A stretch of DNA of 58,987 nt from Pseudomonadota bacterium (GCA_018821985.1 JAHJKP010000024.1:1-58987), one strand, 5' to 3'. Shown: positions 1 through 8,470, numbered from the stretch's first letter. Numbers and translations are program-made. The notes: generated from the sequence alone by a model not told the origin.

Positions 1-17
1 CTCTCAATTATGCATTG

Positions 18-461
18 TTATTCAATAAAGTCACCATCTTCCCAGTTGCCGCTCTTGCTTGTTCCGTCAGCGGCGGTGAGCGTCCCTTTGCCGTGCTGGA
101 GGCCATCCAGCCATTGACCCTCATATTTGCGGCCATCCATCCAGATCATCACCCCTTGGCCGTTCATGAGATCAGCAGCCCATTCGCCCTCATATTTACG
201 GCCATCGGGGAAACTCATCTTCCCCTTGCCATGGCGGCCACCACTTTTCATCTCTCCCGTGTACTCTCCCCCGTCGGCATAAAGCATCTTGCCACTACCC
301 TCAGGGGCCTTGTTTTTGATGGAACCAGTGTATGTCGTCCCGTCATCCCAGGCATAGGTACCCTGGCCATTCACGCAATCTCCTTCCACACAACCACCCC
401 AGGCTGTTAGAGGGGACAAAAGGGCAAAACAGACAGCAGCGATATAAAACGTCTTTTTCAT
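18..461 (-). CDS. secreted MORN-repeat protein
   Basis: A 147-residue protein. It opens with a clear signal peptide (MKKTFYIAAVCFALL, ending near a small-residue stretch at about 22-25), followed by about five MORN repeats of the YxGxW/YxGxxxxGxxxGxGxM type covering most of the rest (for example YTGEMKSGGRHGKGKM, YEGEWAADLMNGQGVM, YEGQWLDGLQHGKGTL). The start is placed at 461 because AAGGAG lies seven bases before this ATG; a longer in-frame start at 488 lacks such a site and would bury the signal peptide. MORN repeats form beta-hairpin sheets often linked to membrane or lipid contact, but no enzymatic function can be assigned. It stands alone; the next gene on this strand (gspF) is transcribed toward it after 324 bases. 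Confidence 0.8.
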   Translation of the reverse strand: MKKTFYIAAVCFALLSPLTAWGGCVEGDCVNGQGTYAWDDGTTYTGSIKNKAPEGSGKMLYADGGEYTGEMKSGGRHGKGKMSFPDGRKYEGEWAADLMNGQGVMIWMDGRKYEGQWLDGLQHGKGTLTAADGTSKSGNWEDGDFIE

Positions 462-753
462 GGCGTTATCTCCTTGTTGATCTGTCACTTTTTGGGCTGT
501 GACATAATGTTCACAATCTTCAAAAGGCCCAGTGCTGGGCTGACAGGAAATGGAATCCCGGCAGGCCTTGAATTAATCCATCAACCCGTTTCTTCTACAG
601 TATTTTCTTTCTTGGGCAAGATACCCGAATCCACGCCATCATGGAAATGAAAAATGATCCCAAATCCTCACTCTTTTTGATGTCTCAGTGGCAGGGGGGT
701 ATCAGCTATCGATGCAGAGTGGTAAATAATGAAAGGGGAAATCCCGGGAAAGG
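462..753. other. intergenic spacer without a supported gene
   Basis: The 324-base gap between the MORN gene and gspF holds the ribosome binding site of the MORN gene at its left edge and the gspF terminator at its right edge. Short reading frames across 641-874 have no ribosome binding site and overlap gspF in antisense, so no gene is called. Confidence 0.5.
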
Positions 754-781
754 GCTGCCCTCATTTGTTAATGAGGGCAGC
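754..781 (-). terminator. hairpin terminator after gspF
   Basis: A perfect 12-bp inverted repeat (GCTGCCCTCATT / AATGAGGGCAGC) with a four-base loop lies four bases beyond the gspF stop codon. On the minus strand it is followed by CCCTTTCCC rather than a long T run, so it is a strong hairpin but an imperfect intrinsic terminator. Confidence 0.65.
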
Positions 782-785
782 TATC

Positions 786-2012
786 TTATCCCACCATCTG
801 GTTCATCTCGAAGATGGGGAGCAGGATGGAGAGGACGACAAAGCCGACGGCCGCACCCATGGCCGCAATCATGATGGGTTCAATGAGCGAGGTCATCGCC
901 ATGATTGCCATGTCCACCTCACGTTCATAGGCATCAGAGATCTTGATCAGCATGGGCTCCAGGTTGCCGCTCTGTTCGCCGACGCTGATCATCTGCACAA
1001 AGATGGGCGGAAACCAGGGCGATGAGCCCAGGGCACTGGCCATGCTTTTACCCTTGCGGATTCGCTCAATGGCCTCTTCAATCACCTCGGCAATCAGGGA
1101 GTTGTTGACAATGGACTGGACGATCTGCATGGAGGTGACCAGAGGCACACTGCTGCCGAGCAGGCTAGCCATGGTAGACCCGAAGCGGGCGAGGATGATC
1201 TTCTGGTTGACCGAACCGATGATGGGCATTTTCAGTTTGAGCAGATCCCAGAGCTGACGGCCCTTGGGGCTTTGGATGAAAAGACGCAGGGAGAAGAAGG
1301 CGCCAATCATCAGGAGCAGCAGCAGCCACCAGTAACCCCGTAAAAAATTGCTTAACTGGATGAGAAGCCGGGTGGGCAGGGGCAGGGTGCGTTCCATGTC
1401 GGCAAAGACCTTGGTGATGTTGGGAACGATATAGGTGATGAGAATAAAGAGGATGGCGCTGCCGATAACGGCCATAAAGACCGGGTAGACCAGTGCGGCC
1501 TTCAGACGGCCCTGCATGGTCCTTTGTTTTTCACCAAAGTCCGCCAGCTTTTCGAGGACGATATCCAGCGAGCCGGAGGCCTCTCCGGCCCGAACCATAT
1601 TGATATAGATCCGGGAAAAGAGTTTGGGGTGTCGGGCAAGGGCGTTGGTCAGAGTATTACCCTCGTTGACGGCATCCTTGATCTGGGCCAGCACTTTTTT
1701 AAGTGCCGGATTCGCTGTCTGTGCAAGGAGGGAACTCAGGGCGCTGACAAGGGGGATGCCTGCGCCGAGCAGGGTCGCAAGTTGGCGGGTGAAGATGTGT
1801 ATCTCCACCGATTTGACTCGCTCAAAGACAAAGGACGATGTCAGTGCTGCTCTTCCAGCCTTGGTTGACTGGGAGAGGTTCTCTTTGAGCTCCACAGGAT
1901 ATTTCCCGGCAGCCCGGAGTTTACTACGGGCGCCAGCGTCGTTGTCGGCCTCGATGATACCCTTCTTGGATTTACCTTTCTGGTCAAATGCTTTGTATTC
2001 GTAGATGGGCAT
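786..2012 (-). CDS. gspF: type II secretion inner-membrane protein GspF
   Basis: A 408-residue GspF/PilC-family platform protein. The N-terminus MPIYEYKAFDQKGK is the family signature, and two T2SSF helical-bundle domains follow (about residues 70-195 and 275-398), each ending in long hydrophobic segments (around 165-200, 220-245 and 375-400). The repeated signatures MVRAGEASGSLDIVLEKLADF and MISVGEQSGNLEPMLIKISD mark the two copies. In the family it sits in the inner membrane and couples the GspE ATPase to pseudopilus assembly. Its length matches full GspF (about 400). PilC of type IV pili is the close alternative; gspA and gspB next door favour type II secretion. The other gsp genes are not in this window. 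Confidence 0.92.
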   Translation of the reverse strand: MPIYEYKAFDQKGKSKKGIIEADNDAGARSKLRAAGKYPVELKENLSQSTKAGRAALTSSFVFERVKSVEIHIFTRQLATLLGAGIPLVSALSSLLAQTANPALKKVLAQIKDAVNEGNTLTNALARHPKLFSRIYINMVRAGEASGSLDIVLEKLADFGEKQRTMQGRLKAALVYPVFMAVIGSAILFILITYIVPNITKVFADMERTLPLPTRLLIQLSNFLRGYWWLLLLLMIGAFFSLRLFIQSPKGRQLWDLLKLKMPIIGSVNQKIILARFGSTMASLLGSSVPLVTSMQIVQSIVNNSLIAEVIEEAIERIRKGKSMASALGSSPWFPPIFVQMISVGEQSGNLEPMLIKISDAYEREVDMAIMAMTSLIEPIMIAAMGAAVGFVVLSILLPIFEMNQMVG

Positions 2013-2227
2013 GGCGAACTATGATGGTAACCGGCTGATTGTTATTCTAGGGAGTATCCTTTGTTCTGGTATCGTAGCAGTATTTTAAAGAATTTCAACG
2101 AGAAACAAGAAAAAATGGAAACTGGCGCCAATATACCCTATAGTGGGTCAGGAAAGAACATTGGTTGAATGGATGCCAAACAGCCCCTTGTTATGGTCTC
2201 CTGTCTTTTATTGTCTGTTCCCTGATT
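2013..2227. promoter_or_regulatory. divergent promoter region between gspF and gspA
   Basis: This 215-base region separates two head-to-head genes of the same secretion system, so promoters for both should lie here. It is AT-rich around 2080-2115, but no confident -35/-10 pair or operator was recognised. Confidence 0.4.
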
Positions 2228-3247
2228 ATGTATACCCAATATTTCGGACTTAAAGAAAAACCCTTCTCCATTGCTCCTGATCCCCGCTATCTCTACATGA
2301 GTGCGTTGCATCAGGAGGCCCTTGCCCATTTGCTCTATGGTGTCAGTGGTGATGGCTGTTTTATCCTGCTGACCGGTGATGTGGGCGCGGGAAAAACAAC
2401 GGTGTGCCGATGTCTGCTGGAGCAGCTTCCGGAGAATACTGATCTGGCCCTGATTCTCAATCCAAAATTGAATAGTATGGAGCTGCTGGCATCGATCTGT
2501 GATGAACTTGAAATTGTCGTCACCGGCAAAAAAAACAGTGTCAAGACTTATGTCGATCACTTGAACCGCTACCTGCTTGCTGCCCATGCCCGGGGAAGAA
2601 TCACTGCGCTCCTCATTGATGAGGCCCAGAATCTGAGTGTGGATACCCTGGAACAGCTTCGTCTGCTCACCAATCTGGAAACGGCGAGGCAGAAATTATT
2701 GAAAATCATCCTGCTGGGGCAGCCGGAGTTGAAACATCTTCTTGATCATGAAGAGCTCTCCCAGCTCAATCAGAGAATCACTTCCCGTTATCATCTGCTC
2801 CCTTTGGCTCGTCAGGATGTTGCTGCCTATGTGGAACACCGCTTGGCGGTTGCGGGCGGGAGGAAAAGGTTGTTTTCTGAAGCGGCGGTGAGGCGTGTGG
2901 GGGAGCTGAGTCGTGGGATCCCCCGCTTGATCAATGTCCTTTGTGATCGAGCCTTGCTTGGGGCTTATGTGGAGGAAAAAGAACAGGTTGACCTGAAAAT
3001 TGTTAATCAGGCCGCGGGTGAAGTTATGGGACGGTCCGACAAGGGTGCGGGGCTCCGTTCCATGCTGCGAGGAATCTCCTTTAACGGATTGCTCTTAGGC
3101 CTGTTACTGTCTGTCCTGGCCATTCTGGCCGTATCCCTTTATTATGGTCACTGGGAGTTTGTCTCCCGGACAGACCAGGGGCAGGGGACGCAGGGATTGC
3201 AAGATGTTCCTGCCGACAAGAGTGTTTTCCTGCATCAAGAAAGATAA
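2228..3247 (+). CDS. gspA: ExeA/GspA-family AAA ATPase of type II secretion
   Basis: A 339-residue protein beginning MYTQYFGLKEKPFSIAPDP, the classic ExeA start. The Walker A is GDVGAGKT at residues 50-57 and the Walker B is ALLIDEAQNL near 130. The sensor region GQPELKHLL and the arginine-rich RGIPRLINVLCDRALL follow, as in AAA_22/ExeA proteins. A single membrane segment near 285-306 leads to a short C-terminal tail. Many relatives end in a peptidoglycan-binding domain, which is absent here. The ATG at 2228 is chosen because homologues begin at this methionine; an upstream alternative at 2165 adds an unrelated leader. In the family GspA works with GspB to help place the outer-membrane secretin. 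It is followed by gspB after 24 bases. Confidence 0.88.
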   Translation: MYTQYFGLKEKPFSIAPDPRYLYMSALHQEALAHLLYGVSGDGCFILLTGDVGAGKTTVCRCLLEQLPENTDLALILNPKLNSMELLASICDELEIVVTGKKNSVKTYVDHLNRYLLAAHARGRITALLIDEAQNLSVDTLEQLRLLTNLETARQKLLKIILLGQPELKHLLDHEELSQLNQRITSRYHLLPLARQDVAAYVEHRLAVAGGRKRLFSEAAVRRVGELSRGIPRLINVLCDRALLGAYVEEKEQVDLKIVNQAAGEVMGRSDKGAGLRSMLRGISFNGLLLGLLLSVLAILAVSLYYGHWEFVSRTDQGQGTQGLQDVPADKSVFLHQER

Positions 3248-3271
3248 AACTGTAGAGATGGGTGTGTGATT

Positions 3272-4036
3272 ATGTCCTATATTTTGGAGGCACTCAAGAA
3301 ATCAGACCGGGAACGCAAGCAGGGAGAGGTTCCGGACCTGCAAAGCGATCATGCGCTGCGATCCGGCCATGGAAAACGAGAAAAAAGATCCTCTTTTGGA
3401 CAATGGATTCTGCTTGGTGTGGTGGTTGTTCTGTTGGCTCTGGTGGTTTACTGGCGCATGCAGAGCAGCAGTGTTGCCTTACAGGAAAAAATTTCAGCCC
3501 TGGAAAAGAGTGTCGTACAATTAAAAGAGCAGCCTGTCCCTGAAGTTGTACATCCGCCTGCGATCACAGAAGAAGTTGTTCCGCAACCGCCGTCGGTAAT
3601 AGAGAAAGACGATGTCCCTGCGCTTGTCCAATCTTCAGCGCTTGGAGAACATGTCGCTTTAAAACCGTTTGTGATGGCGACAGAGGATGCTGAAAGAGCG
3701 GTGCCCGAAAATATTTCAGATTCTGGGATGAAAGAACAAACGGTAATCAAACCTGGAGATCTCCCCCCCCAAGTCCAGCAACAGGTCGATTCAGAGGCGG
3801 TAGAGGCCTTACCGCTTGTTCAGGACTTACCGCCCAGTGTACAGAGCATTCTGCCGCATCTGAAACTGGCCGGGCATGTCTATGCAAAAGATGCGGCCAA
3901 ACGGATGATTATTATTAATAACAGGATTTGTCGTGAGGGTGATCTGGTTGAGAATCAACTCTATCTGGAGCAGATCCTCTGGGAGGGCGTGGTGTTACGC
4001 TATCAGGATATCCGTTTTCGCATGAACCTTTTTTGA
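3272..4036 (+). CDS. gspB: type II secretion protein GspB
   Basis: A 254-residue protein starting MSYILEALKKSDRERKQGE, the typical cytoplasmic tail of GspB/ExeB. One membrane segment lies at about 44-61. A low-complexity periplasmic linker rich in Pro, Val and Glu (about 70-185) follows, then the C-terminal T2SSB domain (about 190-254) with the recognisable LKLAGHVYAKDAAKRMIIIN and FRMNLF end. The ATG at 3272 matches the conserved start. It follows gspA directly and precedes chrA by only 16 bases, so all three may share a transcript. The partner GspA should contact it in the inner membrane. Confidence 0.88.
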   Translation: MSYILEALKKSDRERKQGEVPDLQSDHALRSGHGKREKRSSFGQWILLGVVVVLLALVVYWRMQSSSVALQEKISALEKSVVQLKEQPVPEVVHPPAITEEVVPQPPSVIEKDDVPALVQSSALGEHVALKPFVMATEDAERAVPENISDSGMKEQTVIKPGDLPPQVQQQVDSEAVEALPLVQDLPPSVQSILPHLKLAGHVYAKDAAKRMIIINNRICREGDLVENQLYLEQILWEGVVLRYQDIRFRMNLF

Positions 4037-4052
4037 AAGGCGATAATCCTCC

Positions 4053-5228
4053 ATGAATGAGCCATTGCCTGCAATTGTGCCGACGCCGACTTTGTACCGT
4101 TTGTTTCTGGCTTTTTTACGGTTGGGCACAACCGCCTTTGGCGGCCCGGCCATGATTGCCTATATCCGTGATCTGGCTGTTGGGCGTGAGTGCTGGCTGG
4201 CAAAGGAGGCTTTTCAGGAAGGAGTAGCCCTCTGCCAGACGATTCCAGGGGCCACGGCTATGCAGGTTGCAGCCTATGTAGGTCTGCGGGTGCGGGGTGT
4301 ACGGGGGGCCATTGCGAGCTATGTGGGCTTTGGCCTGCCCGCTTTCCTGCTCATGCTATTACTCTCGACGTTGTATGCCCGTACCCATACGCTGCCCCTG
4401 GTTATGGCTGCGTTCAGTGGACTGCAGGCCCTTATTGTCGCAGTGGTTGCCAATGCCACTCTCTCTTTTGGTCGAAGCTCCTTGACCAGTTGGCAACATG
4501 GTGTCATTGCCCTGATGGCCGCAGCGCTTTTCTGGATGGTTGTCCATCCGGTCCTGATCCTTCTCCTGGCCGCATTGCTGGGCATGGCATTGCACAGCAG
4601 GCAGTCTTTGCAGATCACGGCCGGATCGAAGATACACATGCCAGCCCCTTTCCTGCCTCTTGTATGTCTGATTGCGACAAGCGCTGCCGGTTTTGCCCTG
4701 CTGGCTTATTTCAGTCCCGTACTTGCGCAACTGGCGATGCTCATGGCCAGGATTGACCTCATGGCCTTTGGTGGTGGCTTTGCCTCAGTGCCCCTTATGT
4801 TTCATGAGATCGTTGAGCTCCGTGGCTGGCTGGCTGGGACTGCCTTTCTTGACGGAATAGCCCTTGGCCAGTTTACCCCGGGCCCCATTGTGATCACGGC
4901 AACCTTTGTCGGCTATCTGCTTCATGGTTTTTTAGGGTCCTGCGTTGCCACCGTGGCCATGTTTCTTCCGTCCCTGCTCCTGGTGATCGGGTTCGCTCCC
5001 TATTTTTCCCGACTGCGCACCTCTCTCTGGTTCAGACGAGCCCTCTCCGGGGTACTCTGCTCCTTTGTCGGCCTGCTTTTTACGGTCACCATCCGTTTTG
5101 CCCTGCAGGTGCATTGGGACTGGATCCATCTCTTTCTTGGCCTTGCCGCCCTGGTGGCCTTGTTGAAAAAGATTGATATCCTCTGGGTGATTCTTGTGGG
5201 GGCGGCTGTTGCTATTCTCTTTGTGTAA
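4053..5228 (+). CDS. chrA: ChrA-family chromate transporter
   Basis: A 391-residue polytopic membrane protein with two homologous CHR halves (about 15-190 and 200-388). The first carries the family signature FLRLGTTAFGGPAMIAYIRD and GVALCQTIPGATAMQ; the second carries the matching MAFGGGFASVPLMFHEIVE and GIALGQFTPGPIVITATFVGY. Length and the FGGP and PGP motifs fit long-chain ChrA, which exports chromate in exchange for other ions in characterised members. It starts 16 bases after gspB and opens a run of transporters for anions (TSUP, fluoride channel). Substrate could be another oxyanion; the family is certain, the substrate is not. Confidence 0.9.
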   Translation: MNEPLPAIVPTPTLYRLFLAFLRLGTTAFGGPAMIAYIRDLAVGRECWLAKEAFQEGVALCQTIPGATAMQVAAYVGLRVRGVRGAIASYVGFGLPAFLLMLLLSTLYARTHTLPLVMAAFSGLQALIVAVVANATLSFGRSSLTSWQHGVIALMAAALFWMVVHPVLILLLAALLGMALHSRQSLQITAGSKIHMPAPFLPLVCLIATSAAGFALLAYFSPVLAQLAMLMARIDLMAFGGGFASVPLMFHEIVELRGWLAGTAFLDGIALGQFTPGPIVITATFVGYLLHGFLGSCVATVAMFLPSLLLVIGFAPYFSRLRTSLWFRRALSGVLCSFVGLLFTVTIRFALQVHWDWIHLFLGLAALVALLKKIDILWVILVGAAVAILFV

Positions 5229-5279
5229 CAATTTTAATCCGGCCAGAATTTTTCTGCCGCAAACCCTCTGGAGGAATTC

Positions 5280-5489
5280 ATGTCTCGTCTGATCTGTTAC
5301 TGTTTTGGTTATACTGAGGAAGATCTGTGCCAGGATGTCCTGCGACATGGCCGATCGCTGATCATGGAACGTATCCTTGCCGAGAGCAAAGACGGTCACT
5401 GCCGCTGCGCGGAGACAAACCCGTCTGGCCGCTGATGTCTGGGGCAGGTCCGCCAGGTGGTGGACGCGATTTTACAAACCATTGCTTAG
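5280..5489 (+). CDS. BFD-like [2Fe-2S] protein with in-frame UGA, probable selenoprotein
   Basis: A 69-residue reading frame with GGAGG six bases before its ATG. It starts MSRLICYCFGYTEEDLCQDV and resembles the small BFD/CopZ-N-type [2Fe-2S] proteins. Cysteines sit at positions 6 and 8 and at 41 and 43 (HCRCAETNPSGR). In the relatives I know, the sequence then reads CCLG; here the first of that cysteine pair is codon 52, a TGA at 5433-5435, followed in frame by CLGQVRQVVDAILQTIA and a TAG stop. Directly after the TGA lies a SECIS-like hairpin (5448-5465). Selenocysteine insertion is therefore the best reading. The alternative is a nonsense mutation giving a 51-residue product without the CLG end. 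It lies between chrA and a TSUP gene and may bring redox function to that operon. Confidence 0.8.
5448..5465 (+). promoter_or_regulatory. candidate bacterial SECIS element
   Basis: The sequence GTCCGCC-AGGT-GGTGGAC folds into a seven-pair stem (one G-U pair) with the loop AGGT. The loop starts 19 bases after the UGA at 5433-5435. In Escherichia coli fdhF the SelB-binding hairpin also exposes AGGU in its loop, at nearly the same distance downstream of the UGA. The fit in position, loop bases and stem is much better than expected for an accidental stop codon. It lies inside the coding sequence, as bacterial SECIS elements do. Confidence 0.75.
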
Positions 5490-5504
5490 CAAGAGGTACT
5501 TCTG

Positions 5505-6461
5505 ATGTATTTCCCCGTTGCCGGTGTTGAGGTCAACCCGCTGGTGCCACCACTGGTTGCCTTTGTGATTTCCCTGTTCACCTCCATGGGCGGGGTATCC
5601 GGGGCCTTTCTCTTGTTGCCCTTTCAGGTCAGCATGCTCGGCTTCACCAGTCCGGCGGTCAGTTCGACCAATCAGCTGTTCAATATCGTGGCTATTCCCA
5701 GCGGGGTATTCCGTTATATCAGGGAAGGCAGAATGGTCTGGCCCCTGACCTGGATTGTGATTATCGGCACCCTGCCGGGAGTGCTGGTCGGGGCCATCGT
5801 TCGCATCAGATACCTGCCCGACCCGAAGCACTTCAAACTGTTCGTCGGCTTTGTACTGCTCTATATCGGTGGAAAGTTATTAAAAGATCTGCTCCTCAAG
5901 AAAAAAGAAATCGGCCGCCCTTCGACAGAGGAGCGGTTTCAGCGACAACTCAAAAGACAAGTCCAGGCCAAAGAAACAAGTATCCCTGCCCCCGTTGAAC
6001 AACTCTCCCGCGTAACGGTTCAACAATGGACCTTCAGCCGGATTGTTTATGATTTCTGTGGGGAGACCTTTACCGTGAATGCCATTGGAGTCATGGCCCT
6101 CAGCCTGATTGTCGGTATGGTGGGCGGGGTGTATGGTATTGGCGGCGGCGCGATTATTGCCCCGTTTTTCGTTAGTTTCTTCGGACTACCGATCTATACG
6201 GTGGCCGGGGCCACGCTGATGGGCACCCTTGTTACCTCGGTGGCGGGAGTGATATTTTACCAGATGCTGGCGCCATATTACCCCGGGCTGGTGATTACTC
6301 CTGATTGGCTTTTAGGCCTTCTCTTTGGAGTGGGTGGCTTTGCGGGCATGTATTGCGGGGCGCGCTTGCAGAAGTTTGTACCGGCAAAATTCATCAAGTG
6401 GATTCTGGTGCTCTGCCTGCTCTCTACGGCTGGGAAGTATATTGGGCCCTTCCTCTTTTAA
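5505..6461 (+). CDS. TSUP-family (TauE/SafE) anion transporter
   Basis: A 318-residue polytopic membrane protein with the two-repeat TSUP arrangement: an N-terminal half (about 10-125) with VISLFTSMGGVSGAFLLLPFQ, a charged cytoplasmic loop (about 127-165, rich in Lys, Arg and Glu) and a C-terminal half (about 185-318) with IVGMVGGVYGIGGGAIIAPFF. The glycine-rich GGVSG and GIGGG signatures are those of sulfite/sulfoacetate exporters and related carriers. It begins 15 bases after the selenoprotein-like gene and ends 13 bases before the MFS gene, so it is surely in the same operon. Transport of a sulfur oxyanion or organosulfonate is likely from the family, but direction and substrate are not visible. 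Confidence 0.88.
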   Translation: MYFPVAGVEVNPLVPPLVAFVISLFTSMGGVSGAFLLLPFQVSMLGFTSPAVSSTNQLFNIVAIPSGVFRYIREGRMVWPLTWIVIIGTLPGVLVGAIVRIRYLPDPKHFKLFVGFVLLYIGGKLLKDLLLKKKEIGRPSTEERFQRQLKRQVQAKETSIPAPVEQLSRVTVQQWTFSRIVYDFCGETFTVNAIGVMALSLIVGMVGGVYGIGGGAIIAPFFVSFFGLPIYTVAGATLMGTLVTSVAGVIFYQMLAPYYPGLVITPDWLLGLLFGVGGFAGMYCGARLQKFVPAKFIKWILVLCLLSTAGKYIGPFLF

Positions 6462-6474
6462 TGGAGAAACGCTG

Positions 6475-7683
6475 ATGAGAAATGAGAAAACATTTTTCGG
6501 ATTCAGCAGGAATGTCTTTTTTACGGGGCTCGTCAGTTTTTTCATGGATATGAGTTCCGAGATGATCTATCCGCTAGTCCCGCTTTTTCTGACCAGCGTA
6601 CTGGGAATCAATATGTCCATGATCGGCCTGATTGAGGGTATTGCCGAATCAACGGCCAGTCTGCTCAAGGTCTTTTCCGGCTGGTTTTCCGACCGGACCC
6701 GGCAGCGTAAGAATCTGATGCTTGCCGGATATACCATCTCTACCCTGAGCCGGCCTATAATGGCTCTGGCTGGCTCCTGGCAGCAGGTCTTGTCTTCACG
6801 TCTCACTGATCGCTTGGGCAAGGGAATCCGCACTGCCCCACGGGATGCAATCATTGTTGAGTCCACTCAGACTACCCACCTGGGCCGCGCCTTCAGCTTT
6901 CATCGGGCCATGGACACCTTGGGAGCGGTGGTCGGCCCTGCTATAGCCTTTTTTCTCCTGGGGATTTTTAACAATGACTATCGGACGATTTTCTGGCTAT
7001 CCATGGTACCAGGGGTGATTGCGGTCATCTTGATTTTCCTCTTCATTGAGGAGAATAAAAAGCAGCCAACATCCCAGAATGAGCGGCTCAAGTTGACGTT
7101 CAAACATTTTGACTGGAAGGTGAAGTTTTTTATCGTCATTGCGACCCTGTTCGCCCTTGGCAATTCGAGCGATGCCTTTCTGATCCTGCGGGCGCAGCAG
7201 GTTGGTATTCCGGCGATTACGATTCCGGTGGTCTATCTTATGTTCAATCTTGTTTACTCCATGTCGGCTATTCCGGCCGGGATGGCGGCGGATAAATTTG
7301 GCAAGAAGAGGATCATTCTGCTGGGATTCGTTTTGTTTGCCGGACTTTATTATGGCTTCGCGGTTGCCAAAAATGTCTCCGCTATCTGGGTATTATTTGC
7401 TTTATACGGGTTGTTCATGGGGTTTACCGAGGGGATTCAAAAGGCATTTCTGGCAACCATCATACCTCCTGATTTTAAGGCAACTGCCTTTGGAGTCTAT
7501 GCCGCCGCTGTGGGCCTTGCCATGTTGCCGGCCAGCTTGATCGCCGGCTGGCTCTGGGATCATGTTTCTCCGGCCGCGACTTTTTATTTTGGTGCGGCAA
7601 CCGCGATCCTGTCGGCAATCCTCTTTGTCGTGCTGATCATTCTGAGCCGCTATTCGCCACCTTTGACAGTGCCTGCGTCTTAG
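6475..7683 (+). CDS. major facilitator superfamily transporter
   Basis: A 402-residue protein with about 12 hydrophobic segments. The MFS loop 2-3 motif appears as GWFSDRTRQRKNLM near 63-76, and a second-half version is GMAADKFGKKRII near 270. The stretch SRLTDRLGKGIRTAPRDAIIVE is characteristic of a drug/sugar-like MFS group widespread in anaerobes. The ATG at 6475 is used because it follows GGAGAAACGCTG; a longer frame reaching back into the TSUP gene is an artefact. Substrate cannot be told from sequence. Placement after a TSUP gene and before crcB suggests an efflux role. Confidence 0.85.
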   Translation: MRNEKTFFGFSRNVFFTGLVSFFMDMSSEMIYPLVPLFLTSVLGINMSMIGLIEGIAESTASLLKVFSGWFSDRTRQRKNLMLAGYTISTLSRPIMALAGSWQQVLSSRLTDRLGKGIRTAPRDAIIVESTQTTHLGRAFSFHRAMDTLGAVVGPAIAFFLLGIFNNDYRTIFWLSMVPGVIAVILIFLFIEENKKQPTSQNERLKLTFKHFDWKVKFFIVIATLFALGNSSDAFLILRAQQVGIPAITIPVVYLMFNLVYSMSAIPAGMAADKFGKKRIILLGFVLFAGLYYGFAVAKNVSAIWVLFALYGLFMGFTEGIQKAFLATIIPPDFKATAFGVYAAAVGLAMLPASLIAGWLWDHVSPAATFYFGAATAILSAILFVVLIILSRYSPPLTVPAS

Positions 7684-7728
7684 TTTCTGTTTATCGAAAA
7701 TTGGTAATGCTTTTTAAGGAGGAGCTTG

Positions 7729-8103
7729 ATGCAGGTGGTTTTACTTATTGCAGGTTGTGGGGCGCTAGGCTGCGTGGCCCGCTATTTGGTTTCAGGTTGG
7801 GTCTATGACCTGTTGGGGAGGAGTCTTCCTTATGGGACTTTTGTCGTCAATATCCTGGGGGCATTTCTGATCGGCCTGGTCATGGATCTCGGCATGCGGA
7901 GCACTCTGCTGCCGGTCAGTCTTCGTACCGGCATCACCATCGGTTTTCTTGGCGGCTTCACTACCTTTTCCACCTTCAGTTATGAGACGTTCAGGTTATT
8001 GGAGGAGGGGGATTTCGTTGTGGCTTCAGCTAATGTCCTGGTGAGCGTTACCGTCTGTCTTCTCTTTACCTGGCTTGGTATGTTGACGGCACGGCTTCTT
8101 TAA
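7729..8103 (+). CDS. crcB: fluoride channel CrcB/FluC
   Basis: A 124-residue four-helix membrane protein. It has the family hallmarks GCVARYLVSGWV at the N-terminus, the polar-track asparagine in VVNILGAFLIG and the GGFTTFSTFSYE motif that lines the fluoride pore. A strong AAGGAGGAG ribosome binding site precedes the ATG at 7729. FluC forms an antiparallel dimer that exports fluoride. No fluoride riboswitch is visible in the 45-base gap before it. The following gene is of the DUF190 family, a common neighbour or fusion partner of CrcB. Confidence 0.93.
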   Translation: MQVVLLIAGCGALGCVARYLVSGWVYDLLGRSLPYGTFVVNILGAFLIGLVMDLGMRSTLLPVSLRTGITIGFLGGFTTFSTFSYETFRLLEEGDFVVASANVLVSVTVCLLFTWLGMLTARLL

Positions 8104-8131
8104 AGAAACCATAAACAAAATAGGGGTGGTC

Positions 8132-8470
8132 ATGACACGATTCAGCGGTGAAAAGATATTGATGCGGATATTCCTGGGTGAGAACGACAAAATTGGCCAT
8201 CGTCCACTTTATGAGGTACTGGTTGAATTTTTCAGAACCGAAGGCTTTGCTGGGGCTACGGTTCTGCGGGGTATCGCCGGATTTGGCGCCCACAGTGTCT
8301 TTCATACCGACAAACTATTACGGCTTTCACTCGACCTTCCCATTATTATTGAAGTGGTCGAGAGCCAGGAAAAGATCGATGAGGTCATGCCCCGCATCGA
8401 TGAGATGATGAATGGAGGTATGATTACCTTGGAAAAGACCACGGTAGTTCGCTACAGTCACAAAAATTAA
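8132..8470 (+). CDS. DUF190 family protein
   Basis: A 112-residue cytoplasmic protein with the DUF190 pattern: LMRIFLGENDKIGHRPLYEVLVE, then RTEGFAGATVLRGIAGFGAHS and DLPIIIEVVES. DUF190 has a P-II-like ferredoxin fold and is repeatedly found next to crcB, which makes a regulatory or accessory role in fluoride export plausible. ATG at 8132 is preferred over a GTG six bases earlier because AGGGG is better spaced. It closes the operon that begins at gspA or chrA; an inverted repeat at 8525-8572 follows. Confidence 0.85.
   Translation: MTRFSGEKILMRIFLGENDKIGHRPLYEVLVEFFRTEGFAGATVLRGIAGFGAHSVFHTDKLLRLSLDLPIIIEVVESQEKIDEVMPRIDEMMNGGMITLEKTTVVRYSHKN

Noticed and set aside
7684-7728. Fluoride riboswitch before crcB
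   Set aside because: The gap is only 45 bases, and no riboswitch core is seen.
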